41,492 nt of DNA, from contig WHUX01000339.1 in NCBI GenBank assembly GCA_015179025.1, forward strand, positions 1-41,492, given 5' to 3'. Positions 1-11,394 of the stretch are shown here, piece by piece. The notes below the pieces were generated by a model. That model did not search any database. It worked only from the letters and a program-made list of their open reading frames with translations, and was not told the origin of the DNA. Position 1 is the first letter of the stretch, and every line of letters starts with the position of its first letter. A program made the position numbers and the translations under genes. Source of the stretch: Terfezia claveryi. Lineage: Eukaryota; Ascomycota; Pezizomycetes; Pezizales; Pezizaceae.

Positions 1-2288
1 TCAGCATCAGCATCAGCTCAGCAGCAAAGGCTATTAGCCACCAGGTAAAGATTTTCAGGTTTCAGTACCACCTGATTTTGGTACTTCAGCCTTTCATCCC
101 TCCTTTAAGGAGGTCTCCTGATCTCCTGGTCAGTGCGTCTAGCTTACCTCCAGCTTTTCTAGGCTGATACTTGATCTTGAAGTTGAATCATGATAAGAAC
201 TCTGACCACCTAGCCTGCTGTTGGTTCAGCAGCTTAGTGGTGGTGAAGTACTCAAGATTCTTATGATGGATAGCACCTCGATATTCCCCGTGGCTGACTC
301 TAGGTGAGGCCTCCATTCCTAAAAGCTCGGACAATAGCTATTAATTCCTTATCATAGATCTTGTAATTACACTCCGCTGGGGAGTGCTTTTTGGAGAAAT
401 AGACCACCGGGTGGAGGACTCCATTGACATACTGGGATAGGATTCCAGTAGAGATATAGTCAGAGGTATCCGTTTCCACAATACACTTGCTATCGGGATC
501 AAAGTGGGCCAGTATGGGTGCTGAGTAGAAGGCTTCCTTGAGGTTCTGGAAGGCGGATTGGGCTTCTAGACTCTAGTAGAATCGCCAGTCTTTTTTGGTC
601 AGGGCTGTGAGGGGGGCCACGATCTTGTAATATCCTAGAATGAACCGTCAGTAGAAGTTGACGAATCCTAGGAAGGCCTGAACATCCTTGAGATTTGCTG
701 GGATTTCCCATTCCTAAACAGCGGTGACCTTAGTGGGGTCCATTGTAATACCTTCCGTGGTGATGGTCAACCCTAGATACTTAACCTCTTGCACATGGAA
801 TTTGTATTTCTTGGGCTTGAGAAACAACTCAACTTGCTCCAGCTTCTCCAATACCTGCCGGATATGAATCTTATGCTCTGCTAGGGTATCTGAATAAATC
901 AAGATATCATCGAGGTAGGCCATGTAAAACACATACACAAAGTCTGTAAGGAATCATTGATAAAGTGCTGGATAGAGGCAGGGCGTTTGTTAGGCCAAAG
1001 GGCATGACGTTGTACTTGAAGTGGCCGTAACATGTCCAGAAGGCCATTTTCCACTCCTCCTCTTCGGCGATCCGTACCAGGTTGTACGCCCCTCTCAAGT
1101 CCAATTTGGTGAACCATTTTGCCTTGGAAAGCCTGGCTAATATCTCCTGGATCAGAGGTAGGGGGTACTTTTTTGACTGTTATCTCGTTTAGGCCCCGGT
1201 AATCGACACACAATCAGAAGAGCCGTCAATTTCTTCATGAATAGCATGGGCACCTGCTAGTGAGGAGCTATCAAATGAAGCTCTTGTTGAGGTTTTCTCA
1301 AGTATTTCTTCAAAGCTTTCAGCTCTAACTGGACATTCCTTAGAGGGGCCACAAGGGGGGGTCATACCCTCTATCAGTAGAATAGTGTGGTCATATGGCT
1401 GGTGGGGTGCTAGCTTTTCTGCGGCCTTCTCCGAGAAGAGGTCAATGAATTCATAGTATTCGTCTGGGACCATAGACTTCCACTCCTCCTTAGATCTCGT
1501 CTTGTTAATCTCCAGGTTCACCTCATATATAGACAGGGTGTGAGCCTTCAGCTTGTGCCCTTGTGAGGTAAGCGAAACCCCTGCTCCGATAAAGCTAATA
1601 TTCAGAGGTTTGGAGGCAGTACAATAGGAGGAATTGGGGGAATGTAGAAAGGGGAACAGTGGGCACAGGGGTGGAAGCGGGGAAACAGGGGGATTGGCAT
1701 CAATGTGTGCATGCCGAGGTACCACCTGGGTTGGGTGTGTTATTGGGGTGGCAAGACACACAGCCCAGTAATGGTAGCCTTTGGATTTCCGTAGTGTTTT
1801 TGGTAATACTGGCTATTGAACTGCAGGGTGTATGAGCCAAAGCTAACGGATACATCGTGGATTCTGAGCCAGGGGATTCCCAGGACAATTGGGTATTTTA
1901 GCTTACTGACGAATATGGGGAGGTTGGCCTCGGAGTGATCCCCCACCAGGGCAGACAAGCATGCAATATCAGTGATATCTTCGGAGGAGATGGGTCGACC
2001 GTCAATGACATCCAGGACACGGGGGGTTTTGAGCTTGGACATAGGTATAGTGAATTTACTGACAAAGGCTTGGTCGATGAATGCAATTCCTGAAGCTCCG
2101 CAATCTATAAGTGCTAAGGTATTGATTGTTCTATCATTAATTCTGAGGGAGATAGATACAATAAAATGCTCGCTAAACAAGTGAGATTCGTCAATAGCGG
2201 AAGAAACAGAAAATGCAGACAAAAACAAATAGTCTGGAGCAGGTCTCTGGCTAGTGTCAGTAACTAGGCAAGGGACAGGGCTTTTCCC
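1..2288 (-). pseudogene. A3 pol relic: protease, reverse transcriptase, RNase H
   Basis: Read on the minus strand, the protease comes first, with active-site motif LIDCGASG near 2090-2115. Next is the reverse transcriptase, with the palm segment DLRGAYNLV near 1080-1104, the PFGLTNA motif near 985-1005 and the catalytic YLDD at 906-917. RNase H continues to the left edge, with [14 protein letters not shown] near 340-385. These are the usual Ty3/gypsy pol domains in the usual order. The frame is broken several times: a shift after the NA of PFGLTNA, and stops at former Gln, Trp and Arg codons. Integrase lies off the window. The nearly intact A2 pol gives the comparison. No function is expected. 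Confidence 0.9.
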
Positions 2289-2846
2289 AACTCGTCAACT
2301 TCCTCAATCCTAGATTCGGAGATGGCGTGGACTGCTATTGAGTGGTTTTTTCGAAGGGGGCAGGCTGTAATGAAGTGGTCGGCCTTCCTACAGGCTATGT
2401 ATAGCCCATTATTCCGGTGGCATTCTCTCTCTTCTTGGGTCAGGTGGGGTCTGCCCATAGATAAGTCCATAAAGGCCGGTCTGCCTGCCATAAGGGAAGG
2501 GTGGGCTGGCTTGTTTGGAGGGGTTACGGGGACCTGTGGCTAGAGGCAAGGGGCTGAAAAGGTCAATCGGGAGGGTGATGTTGTAGGGGAGGCTTTAAGG
2601 CTGTTTCTGAACCTGGCTATCTTTTGCTCCAATCGGCTTGCCTAATCAATGAATTCTACAAGGGTGTGGACATCTGGGAAGTTGATAAGTACCTGTCTCA
2701 GTTCCACACTTAAGCCTTCTTGGAATTGATCTAGTTTGATCTTGTCGCTCTATTTGACCTCTACAGCTAGCCTAGAGAATTCGGCCACATAGGTGGCCAG
2801 GTCCGTATTTCTTTGTCAGAGGGCCCGGAGGGCTAGGGTGGCCATT
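2264..2846 (-). pseudogene. A3 gag C-terminal fragment with damaged zinc knuckle
   Basis: C-terminal gag matching the A2 gag (YVAEFSRLA, LDQFQEGL and AHPSLMAGRPAF segments can be read), ending at the TAG at 2264-2266. The nucleocapsid knuckle reads YIACRKADHFITAC where A1 and A2 have a leading Cys, so one zinc ligand is lost (TGT to TAT). At least three in-frame stops lie at former Gln or Trp codons. The fragment starts abruptly at 2846 because B1 is inserted there. Confidence 0.88.
2282..2288 (-). promoter_or_regulatory. Probable -1 ribosomal frameshift heptamer, A3
   Basis: G GGA AAA in the gag frame, 15 nt before the gag stop; pol continues in the -1 frame. The same heptamer sits at the same place in A1 and A2. 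Confidence 0.6.
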
Positions 2847-3044
2847 TGTAATGGAGAACGTTAATTCCTTGCTTAAATAATTAATTATATAATTCTGTAT
2901 TTCCTATATTACTACTATGTTATGTAACTAAGCCTCTTGATTGAAGGACTAGCCTTCAACCACCTCCTATTGCTTAATAAACATCCATAGCACGCAGAAT
3001 TTGCTATAGGAAGTTCTAGGGCACTTGCCATTTGAGAACACCCT

Positions 3045-3150
3045 CATTATGGCCACGTAACCTCTGTTTAAAACGTGTGACTCATTACTATGGCCACACG
3101 ACCATTGTTTAAAACATATGAATTATTATTATGGCCACATGACCCCTTTT
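3045..3150 (+). repeat. Roughly 41-bp tandem repeats in U3 of the B1 LTR
   Basis: Units share the core TATGGCCACATGACC followed by a T-rich stretch. About 2.5-3 units lie here, 3 in B2's LTRs and 4 in the solo LTR. They sit upstream of the TATA box, as enhancer repeats would. Confidence 0.75.
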
Positions 3151-3222
3151 GAATAGTGCACCACCTTCTGCTGTGCCACCCTTTATTGTATTTATTTCCT
3201 TAGTCATCAGATCTCAGAGGAG

Positions 3223-3230
3223 TATAAATA
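3223..3230 (+). promoter_or_regulatory. TATA box of the family B LTR
   Basis: TATAAATA within GGAGTATAAATAGGCC, kept in B2's 5' LTR (32790-32797, minus strand) and changed to AATATATAGG in the solo LTR. It probably sets the element mRNA start. Confidence 0.6.
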
Positions 3231-3519
3231 GGCCACTAGATTCCCTCTGGAATCCACAGAAAGAAGCAACAAGCAAGCACACAGAGCAAGCAAGCCTATA
3301 TTCCGATCAGATCAAGATCATATAGCTTAGATAGCACAAATCATATAAGATAGATTACACCAGTTAATTACTATTCCCTCCAGGAATGTCCCTCATAGTA
3401 ATCTTCCTACCCTTCTGAGGTCTTACCTCAGCAGAACCGAAATACACAAACATCCATACCTACGGATATAGATTGTATAAACGGTACCGAATGAATACTG
3501 TCTAGTACCATTCATTACA

Positions 3520-3748
3520 TTTTTTTTAACTCACTTACCTAATCTTTACTCTTAAATCTAAGGGCTGATCAACCTTCGGATACCTTTATTATACTCACGC
3601 AAGTGTATACAATTCGACAAATAAGTGCACATATCAAATCGATATCGTTATTCAACTAGCTAGCCAACAAAAAAATCCAACAAATGAGACATCAGACTCT
3701 CAACTGCAGTATATCAACAAAAGATTTAGAAGCAAGCTAAGCAGAGCT
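3520..3748 (+). other. B1 leader: T-run and conserved palindromic motif after the LTR
   Basis: Directly after the LTR is a run of T followed by AAC, then 40 nt from the LTR a TGATCA-centred motif at 3560-3576 (AAGGGCTGATCAACCTT). The same arrangement occurs in B2 and C. No TGG-starting tRNA primer-binding site is seen at the LTR edge. No sense reading frame is evident here. Confidence 0.6.
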
Positions 3749-4352
3749 CTAACGGGCAGTGGTATCCCACATTCAACAATCCCACCCACATTCACAACAC
3801 TTTTCCCAATAAGATCGACAACTCATTTTGCACTACTGGTAACCGCCATTGCATCTGTACCTCTAAATCTAGTACACCACTAAAAAACCGGCCCCTCAGG
3901 TCCCAGGAATAATTTGTCTAAACAACCAAGCGTTACAATCTCAAGGCTCAAATCTCGCTGCCTCCACTGCAGCCATTTCCTCCAGAAAAGAATTACCTCC
4001 ATTAGAACCTTCCTTAGGCGCAGACATCTCTACCAATACCTCTACGCCCCCAATGTCTACCTCAACATACTAATCAGAAAACATGATACTCTTGCCGGGA
4101 AGAACTAGAACTAGATTCTAGACCAGTAGACGAAGAAAAACTAGGACCATAAGAAACATCAGGATCCTGATATCCAGCCTCACCAGCCGCGTGAACCACC
4201 GAGCCAACGGAACCATCAATAGAACGGAGATTATAAGGATCATCAGCCACCACACCATCAGCACAGTAAGATGCTAAAGAAGAAAAGTAACTCGATAATC
4301 GTATCACATAACCACCTGCATTTGGTTGTGGATAGATGACAAAATCAGACAT
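3749..4352 (-). pseudogene. Relic of the family B antisense gene (divergent from gag)
   Basis: Read on the minus strand from ATG at 4350-4352, this matches the antisense gene of B2 at 31662-32264 from start to end. The first part reads MSDFVIYPQPNAGGYVIR and continues through a Ser-rich stretch. An extra C near 4105 then shifts the frame, and later Trp codons have become stops. The end still reads MSCRSYWEKCC before the shared terminator at 3749-3751. Here the codon after MSC is CGA (Arg), where B2 has TGA, so the longer form is probably ancestral. The gag ATG on the other strand begins at 4354, 1 bp away. Function unknown. Confidence 0.72.
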
Positions 4353-4353
4353 A

Positions 4354-6209
4354 ATGGTGTCTGAACTTAATAAGAAGACTAAGAGGACGAGATGGTTAAC
4401 TATGTTACGCAAAGATATTAAGAAATTAGTAGAAGAAACTCCCAGAAAGACCAGATTTGTAGTTTCAAAAATGGAAGAGGAAATAAATCTGCCCATGGAT
4501 ATAGAAATAGGAGAACCAAGTGGAGCAGGAACCAAACTATATTTTAGTACAGCATTGCCTCTTACGCCAGAAGAATTTTAGGACAGACATCTTCTAACAA
4601 TTGAGGAGATTTTGAAATATACTTGCTCAATGGGACATGCCCAACAGTATCATCCTGATGATACTTGACTCTTAATGGAAGCTGTAGGAAAACACTATTT
4701 ATGGCTAACACCTTACCCATTCAAAGAAGAAGACTTAGAAATGAACGCATTTTTAAGTAAGAAATTGAAGAAACCTATTGTTCCACTTTTAAAAAAACCG
4801 AATTGGATAATAAACAACTGAAAAGAAATAATGGCATTCATAATGAGCGGCACTCATCTAGAAGAATCAGCACATACCGCGGAGGATTTTTTCAATTCTA
4901 GCAAAGAACTTCCAGGAGCATTCTTGAGAACACCAAAAGATCAATCAAAAGGCAAAGGTCGAGCACCTGAGACACCAGAAAGGAGGACTGGGTCAGCCAA
5001 AGAACCAGATGACAAAGACCAACTACCAGAAGATATCTCATTACCAGAAGAAGATGATGATCTAGATATAGGACTAGACCAACAGAAGCCGAAAACGCAA
5101 GGAGGAGGACAAGACCCCGATGATAGCGGAGATGATAGCTTAGACTCTAATAGGGCATCGTCAGTTGCAAGTCAAACTTTTAAAAGAAAACCCTAACGAG
5201 GAAAATCAGTCGAACACCAGCAATGCGAATCTAAAACAGGAATGGTTATAATGGGTAACCATTAAGCAATGAATGCTTTAAAAGGAATAAAGATTGATCT
5301 ACCAGAAAAAGTAAGAGGAGAAGACAAAAAAAGGCAAGACTTACAATATTTTGACTCTTAAGCCACAGCAATGCAACCTTGGTTTGTTATCAAAGGAATA
5401 GATTTGGAAGGCACTTCAGCTTTGGAAATTGTTGGATTCAGAATAGAAGGAAGTGCACTCACTACTTATAATCAATTCCTAAGAGAAAAAGGAAAGAATG
5501 CGACATTCTTTAGATTCATACTTGCACTAAAGGATTTTCTGATACCCTCTACTAGTAAGGATATTTTGTGGAAACAATGGGAGACAGCTACACCATACGA
5601 GGACAGACATCACATAGGAATTAAACAATTTGCCAACTGGCTTACTGAAATGCAAATCAAATTGATTGACAAGGATGGCAAACAATCAATATTGCAGAAA
5701 GTAAAAAGAAGAAAGTTTCTAAATCACCTGCCACCATATATGTCAGCTACTTTAATTCCTTAAATCAAAGAAGAATGGTCATATGATCAGCTCGTGCATC
5801 AAGAGGAGTCATATGAAGCTTCCAAGAAAGATATTATCCCACCACCCACAACAAATAAATCTTGACAACAATACCCTCAGAATGAAAATCGGAGTCACAG
5901 TCCACGTAGGGTCCAGAATCAACAACAAAAAACAAGATGTAATCCTAGCAGCAATTCCAACACTAAACCTAACACAGAAAAATGGAAGGACTCAGATTGG
6001 GACACCATGACAAAAAAATTGGATCAGAAGATGAAAATGCAATTAATAAGAGACAAGAAATGTCTATGATGTTGGAACCCTAGACACTCCTACAAAGACT
6101 GTAGGAAACGACAAAATTAGGTACCCATGAGTACAGCTGCATAAGATTTAGCTATACTGATAGCCACCAAGGATAAAAACAACCAGGAAAAAACAAGTAA
6201 CTACCCTTG
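4354..6209 (+). pseudogene. B1 gag relic: capsid and CCHC knuckle
   Basis: Gag of a family B element in one frame from ATG 4354 (MVSELNKKTKRTRW). The N-terminal segment matches B2 gag, followed by an acidic, Pro/Gln-rich linker near 4930-5200. The capsid region, about 5371-5763, includes GSALTTYNQFLREKGK. The nucleocapsid knuckle at 6061-6102 has the CX2CX4HX4C spacing, but a TGA sits between its first two Cys. Other stops lie at 4579-4581, near 4666, near 4820 and near 5196, 5263, 5359 and 5761, several at former Trp, Arg or Gln codons. B1 keeps about 650 bp of capsid and nucleocapsid sequence that B2 has deleted. An in-frame ATG at 4336 exists only in this copy, so I chose 4354, which B2 shares. 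Confidence 0.85.
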
Positions 6210-6921
6210 TGTAATGGAGAACGTTATTTCATTGCTTATATAATTAATTATATACTTTTGTATTTCCTATATTACTACTATGTTATGTAACTAAGCCTCT
6301 CGGTTGAAGGACTAGCCTTCTACTACCTCATACTGTTTTATAAGCGTCCATAGCACGCGGAATCTGCCATGGGAAGTTCCATGGTACTTGCCATATGAAG
6401 ACACCTTCATTATGGCCGCGTGACCTCTGTTTAAGGCGTATGACTCATTACTATGGCCACATGACCATCGTTTATGGTGTGTGACTCATTACTATGACCA
6501 CATGACTATCGTTTATGGCATGTGACTCATTACTATAGCCACATGACCCCTTTTGTACAGCGCACCACCTTCTGGTATGCCACCCTTTACTGTATTTATT
6601 TCCTTAGTCATTAGATCTCAGAGGAGAATATATAGGCCACTAGATTCCCTCTGGAATCCACAGAAAGAGAACAAGCAAGCACACAGAGCAAGCAAGCCTA
6701 TATTACGATCAGATCAAGATCATATAGCTTAGATAGCATAAATCATATAAGATAGATTACACCAGTTAATTACTGTTCCCTCCAAGAATGTCCCACATAG
6801 TAATCTCCCTATCCTTTTGAGGTCTTACCTCAGCAGAACCGAAATATACAAACGTCCGTGCCTACGAATATAGAGTGTATAAACGATACTGAATGAATAC
6901 TGTCTATTACCATTCATTACA
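6210..6921 (+). mobile_element. Solo LTR of family B, with target duplication CCTTG
   Basis: 712 bp, TGTAATGGAG...TTCATTACA, flanked by perfect 5-bp direct repeats CCTTG at 6205-6209 and 6922-6926. Internal element sequence is absent, so it is the product of LTR-LTR recombination after insertion of a full element. LTR plus one duplication adds 717 nt, a multiple of three. It carries four units of the roughly 41-bp repeat at 6408-6554, which accounts for its extra length over B1's LTR. Confidence 0.93.
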
Positions 6922-6926
6922 CCTTG

Positions 6927-9900
6927 TCAAAACAGGTACCAGATTTTAGCAAGGTATTCGTTAAAGCTAACGAACACCCCGCACTAGCTTTAATTGATCT
7001 CCAAACAAACAGAGGAGACTTAATTAATTCTCAATTTATATACTTATACAAAATACTGACAAGAAGTATTGAGAAGAAATCATTAAATACTATAATTAAA
7101 GGATCAAAAGGAATGATAGAAAAAGCTTGTACTATCAAACAAGATTGGATAGATTATATAGAAGAACGAATGTTCTATGTAGCTCATCTAACTGGATGAG
7201 ACATGATACTAGAAGAACCTGCTCTCAACAAAATGCGAGCAATAATTCCTGCCTATCAGGAACTAGTTACTATCCAACCGGAAAACATTCCACAATTTCA
7301 GCTTAGTGTATGGAAGGGATCTAGAACTATGGCAAATAGTATAAAATCACCGTATATACAGGTCAGCTATGAATCAGTTACAGATTATTGTGAACCGGAT
7401 AATTGGGAAAATATTAGTGACATAGAAGAAACCGATTTAGATTGAGAACTCGTGACAGCTGTTTCTACGGTACAGAAACAATTCAACTCTGTAACAGAGT
7501 TTCCCTTATTATTTCCCAAGTCAATTCCACGGGAATTACCCCTACTAAGAAAGATTAATCACTCTATTAAACTAAAAGCAAAAGCTACTTGGATACCAAA
7601 ATGGCAACCCTCAGGACAACAATTTAGACAACAAATCCATGACAAATTAGTCGAAGAAGAAGAATCAGGTCATATATATAGAGTAGAAAATGACACAAAT
7701 GCTGTAGTCATGTTCACTATTCCTAAACGAGATAAACCGGAAGAAGCCAGACAAATCAATGATTATCGAGACCGCAATTTAGCCATTGAACTGGACCACA
7801 CCCCATTGTCAGATATTAATGAAGCAATTGAACTAGTAGTGGAGAATTCCATTTGGACTAAGCTCGACTTAGCCAATGGATATTTTAATATTAGAATTAA
7901 TAGAGAATCTGAGCAACACTCTACCTTTTTATGTCATATGGGATATTTCAGCAGTGGAGTTATGCAACAAGGCGATCGTAATACACCTGCTACCATGGTT
8001 CATGTTATGCATGATATTTTTAAGGACATGGTCTATAAAAATTTAATTAGCTATATTGATGACATTATTATATTCTCCAAAACGTATAAAGAACATGTAG
8101 AATTATTGAAGAAAGTATTTCAATGCCTACAGGATGACAAATTCTATCTCAAAGAAAGCAAATGCCAGTTCTTTACTCCAAGATTGCAAATCATAGGACA
8201 CGTTTTGACATCAGATGTATTATATGTAGACCCAAAAAAGAGAACTACTATATTAACATTTCTAACTCCTACAAGAAAAAAGGATCCTAGAGGGTTCCTT
8301 GGAATCGTTAATTATCTCAGCAGATTTATTCCTGACTTGGCATCATATGCAAGCACCCTGTCAGAACTGCAAGGAGAAACAAAGAAATGGGAATGGACAG
8401 ATACTCATAATGTAGCCTTTGAAAAACTCAAGGAACTTGTGAATTCCCCATATATTTTAAAACCCTGGAATAATGAATCTACTGAATCCAAATATGTAGT
8501 CTGTGATGCTAGTGATATAGGACTAGGATCTTGGATAGGTCAAGGACTGTTGACACATATCAGACTGTTATGTTTCTACTCTAGAAAATTTAATGCAGCA
8601 CAACTCAATTATCCTCCCTTTCAAAAGGAATTATTAGCGATTATTGACTAATTGAAATTTTTTGAAGCACAATTGAGAGGTCACAAGTTCACTATCCTTA
8701 CCGACCATAAACCATTAGTAACCTTTCATACTCAAACACCTGCAAGCCAGAAATTGAGGCGATGGCAAGATTACCTAAGGGAATTTAATACAGACATACA
8801 GCATACCGCAGGAAAGAAAAATTTGATAGCAGACACTCTATTAAGGAAGCATAAATACTTGGACACTCCCACTACCGAGGACGATTATATTTCCAACAGA
8901 ATTGATCCTACTAACCACACCTACAACAGCAACATCTCTACCAACGCTTTAAGAACTTTCCACTTACCAGAAACCTCTACTCAGAACAATATGGTTTCTC
9001 GTAGAGCTATCAATTTCAAGCATGTCAACTGTGACCTCAACAAATGTCATGGAAGAGCCGAAGAACTTGGACACCATATCTTCTGTCCATACTTCGAGGG
9101 CATTCCAGATGAAAAAAGTGAATATGACATGATGAAGGAAGAAAAGTCCACAGACGACGAGACTCTATCCACTATACCAGAAGAACTTTTCAGCGGGTAT
9201 GATCGTGTACCTAATATAAACAAGAACAAACCTTTAATAGTTCTTGGACTAAGATATAGGCCTCTATCTTCTGAAAACGTTCAATAAAAATCTCTCCCTC
9301 CTGAAGAAGTAAAGAAAATTACTATAGACTTGGCTCATAGCAATTGGCAACAACATAAAAGGATATACTGGTTCTTTTGCTGAGATTTTTACTGTTCAGC
9401 TCATGGCAGCTCCCATGCCCTGAACAACTGCATGTTTACCATCGAAACATATGCAATTTACAATCACCATAGACATGGCAGTTTAAACGATGACCTGTCT
9501 GCTTCAGTTCTTATGAAGGAGAAGGAATTCCTTATGACTCGAATTGCACATGTTGTATCTGCAAATAAGCCTCAAAAGGAACTAGCACCAGTACAACAAA
9601 TGCCAGCTTATCCACCTCCAGAAGCTCTTAGCTGCGAAGAAGCTATCTAAGAAATTGGAGAATGGACAAAAAGATAGATTACCAACAAGCCGACACGACC
9701 TACTCTCCAACTCAGCATTCAGTACAGTAACTCTACCGAACAGATAAGCACCCGACAAATGGAATAGGAGATCATGAATACTCCTGTTACCCCACAACAA
9801 CCATGGAATGCACCTCAACAACCAGCTGCAACCGAAAGCAGCAGTAATGCAATTCCAATCAACATTGCTGCCATCACCACTCATTCTAAAAAGCGAGTAA

Positions 9901-10750
9901 CTATTGACGAAGATTTACCCTCCTTTATTCAAGACACCAAGACCTTCAGACAGCGTTGTGATTTCTGTAAGTTCTCAGGATATAATTCTTCTACATGCAA
10001 GGAGAAGAAACCCACCATTTATGACTTCAACATAAGGATTGAACTGACCCTCAACAACATTATTGAAGAGAAACATATCAGCAACAGATGGGTGGATGAC
10101 AAGGACTACTTCATTACATACTGGCTTGACCAAGGTACAGGTATGAAAGCTATATATCAATCATGCATGAAAGTATGTCCTATCTGGAAGAACTACTATG
10201 ATACCTTTGTGAACCATAAAGATCATAGAAGAAAAGATAGATTTTTGTATGTCAAGAACCAACAAGGATAATGGAGATTAGTCTTACCCTCTACCTTTAA
10301 CATCGAAGGTAAGAACTATCTTGAATTAGTTATCAAAGATGCACATGAAGCAACTACACATGGTGGCATTAAAAAAATGATGAAATATCTTACTGACTGA
10401 TATGATTGCCAGTCCTTTGCAGAACCAACTAAGGACTATATCAGAAGTTGCGATACTTGTCAATGGATAAAATATTCCAACAAGGCACTACTCGGACTCG
10501 TAACCCCATTACATGTACCAAGTATGCCATGGACTGACATATCAATGGATTTTCTTAAGTTAGTACCTGTGTTTACTAAGTGTTCAATTTTGTACCCGAA
10601 TATTCCTGTTGAAGAAGATAATGTAGTTTATATTTCACGACTTTGGACGATTGTCGATAGACAATCAGGATTCAAGTTTCTTATTCCTGTCTAAGATAGT
10701 TTCACAGTAGAACAATGTACTGCTACCTTTGATACTGATGTAGTCAAGAA
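6927..10750 (+). pseudogene. B1 pol relic: protease, RT, RNase H, zinc-knuckle linker, start of integrase
   Basis: One frame throughout with point stops. The protease region, near 6980-7200, reads ALIDLQTNRGDLIN, where canonical proteases have D-S/T-G. The RT has DLANGYFNIR near 7867-7896, MQQGDRNTPATM near 7960-8000 and YIDDIII near 8052-8075. RNase H follows (VCDASD near 8500, TDHKPL near 8700). The linker to integrase held CCHC knuckles: the first, near 9450-9490, has lost its Cys residues, and the second (9957-9998) keeps three Cys but has Tyr for His. The integrase N-terminal zinc region starts near 10330 (ATTHGG, then RSCDTC near 10445) and is cut at about 10750 by A1. Stops occur at 7198-7200 and 7444-7446 (Trp-type), 8649-8651, near 9285, 9648, 9703, 10269, 10398 and 10693. 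Confidence 0.88.
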
Positions 10751-11358
10751 TGTCACAACCGTCCTTTCCTAGCTAGGTTTGAGAGTCAGACGGGATTCCG
10801 TCCGTCTCTTGTTATTGTTAATTGATATCATTGTTATCTTTGTTTCCGAGATAAAGGGTCTCGGGAACCTTATTCCTTCCGGTGGCCTTGGCCAGGAAGG
10901 AAGCCTGTATATATAGTTTACTCTCTCTGCCCTCTTGTTGGATCCCTATCCAATGTCTTGCATACCCAATACAGGACCTTGCTTCTTCCAGTGTTTGTGC
11001 ACCTCCCTTGTATACATTCTTGTCTTGTACAAACAACTCTACAGCATAGCTGCCTCCCTCTGACGCATGGGGCAACTACTTCCACATGTCTCTTGTCCTT
11101 GCCTCTTGCCCCTAGCCCTTGCCCTGTCCTAGCCTTCCTCTGATTACATATGTAGCGTTCCTATGTGTGTCTTGCCCTAGCCCTTGCCTTCTGAACATCC
11201 TGCCTCCCATGACATCATCCGTGATATCCGTGACAGGTGTCCGTGACAAGCCTAGTTTTCCTAGTCACACACGTAGCGCTCCTACGTATGTCTCACCTCG
11301 TCCCTGTCCTTGTCCCGCTGTACCTCTTTGTCACCTTGTCCCTAGAGTCGTCGTTACA
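10751..11358 (+). repeat. 5' LTR of A1
   Basis: 608 bp, TGTCACAACCG...GTCGTTACA. It has a TATATATA stretch near 10908 and two copies of a hairpin (near 11143-11171 and 11264-11292) built on a CTACGT/ACGTAG stem with a 5-nt loop. A2's shorter LTR (476 bp) has only one hairpin. Confidence 0.93.
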
Positions 11359-11394
11359 CTATGTTGGATCCTTTGGACCAACTGGTACACAGTC

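Larger units (their letters stand above)
1..2846 (-). mobile_element. Ty3/gypsy element A3 (family A), decayed, 5' part cut off by B1
   Basis: Minus-strand relic of a family A chromovirus. From right to left it holds part of gag, protease, reverse transcriptase and RNase H, and it runs off the left window edge after RNase H. It is the parallel copy of A4 at the right end: the Ala-codon-rich stretch at 1-30 matches the one near 40785-40810. Its right end at 2846 is inside gag, where the TG of a family B LTR begins, so B1 inserted into it. Its 5' LTR and gag start are not in the window on this side. Many in-frame stops and shifts show it is dead; it is the oldest layer visible here. Confidence 0.9.
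2847..3519 (+). repeat. 5' LTR of B1 (family B)
   Basis: 673 bp, beginning TGTAATGGAGAACG and ending CATTCATTACA. It matches the LTRs at 6210-6921, 24844-25523 and 32494-33173. It contains about 2.5 units of a roughly 41-bp repeat at 3045-3150 and a TATA box at 3223-3230. Confidence 0.95.

Noticed and set aside
11359..11394. Possible tRNA primer-binding site after A1's LTR (TTGGATCC region; also 34779-34800)
   Set aside because: The TGG is several bases from the LTR edge and the following bases do not resemble a tRNA 3' end with a T-arm. Not supported.
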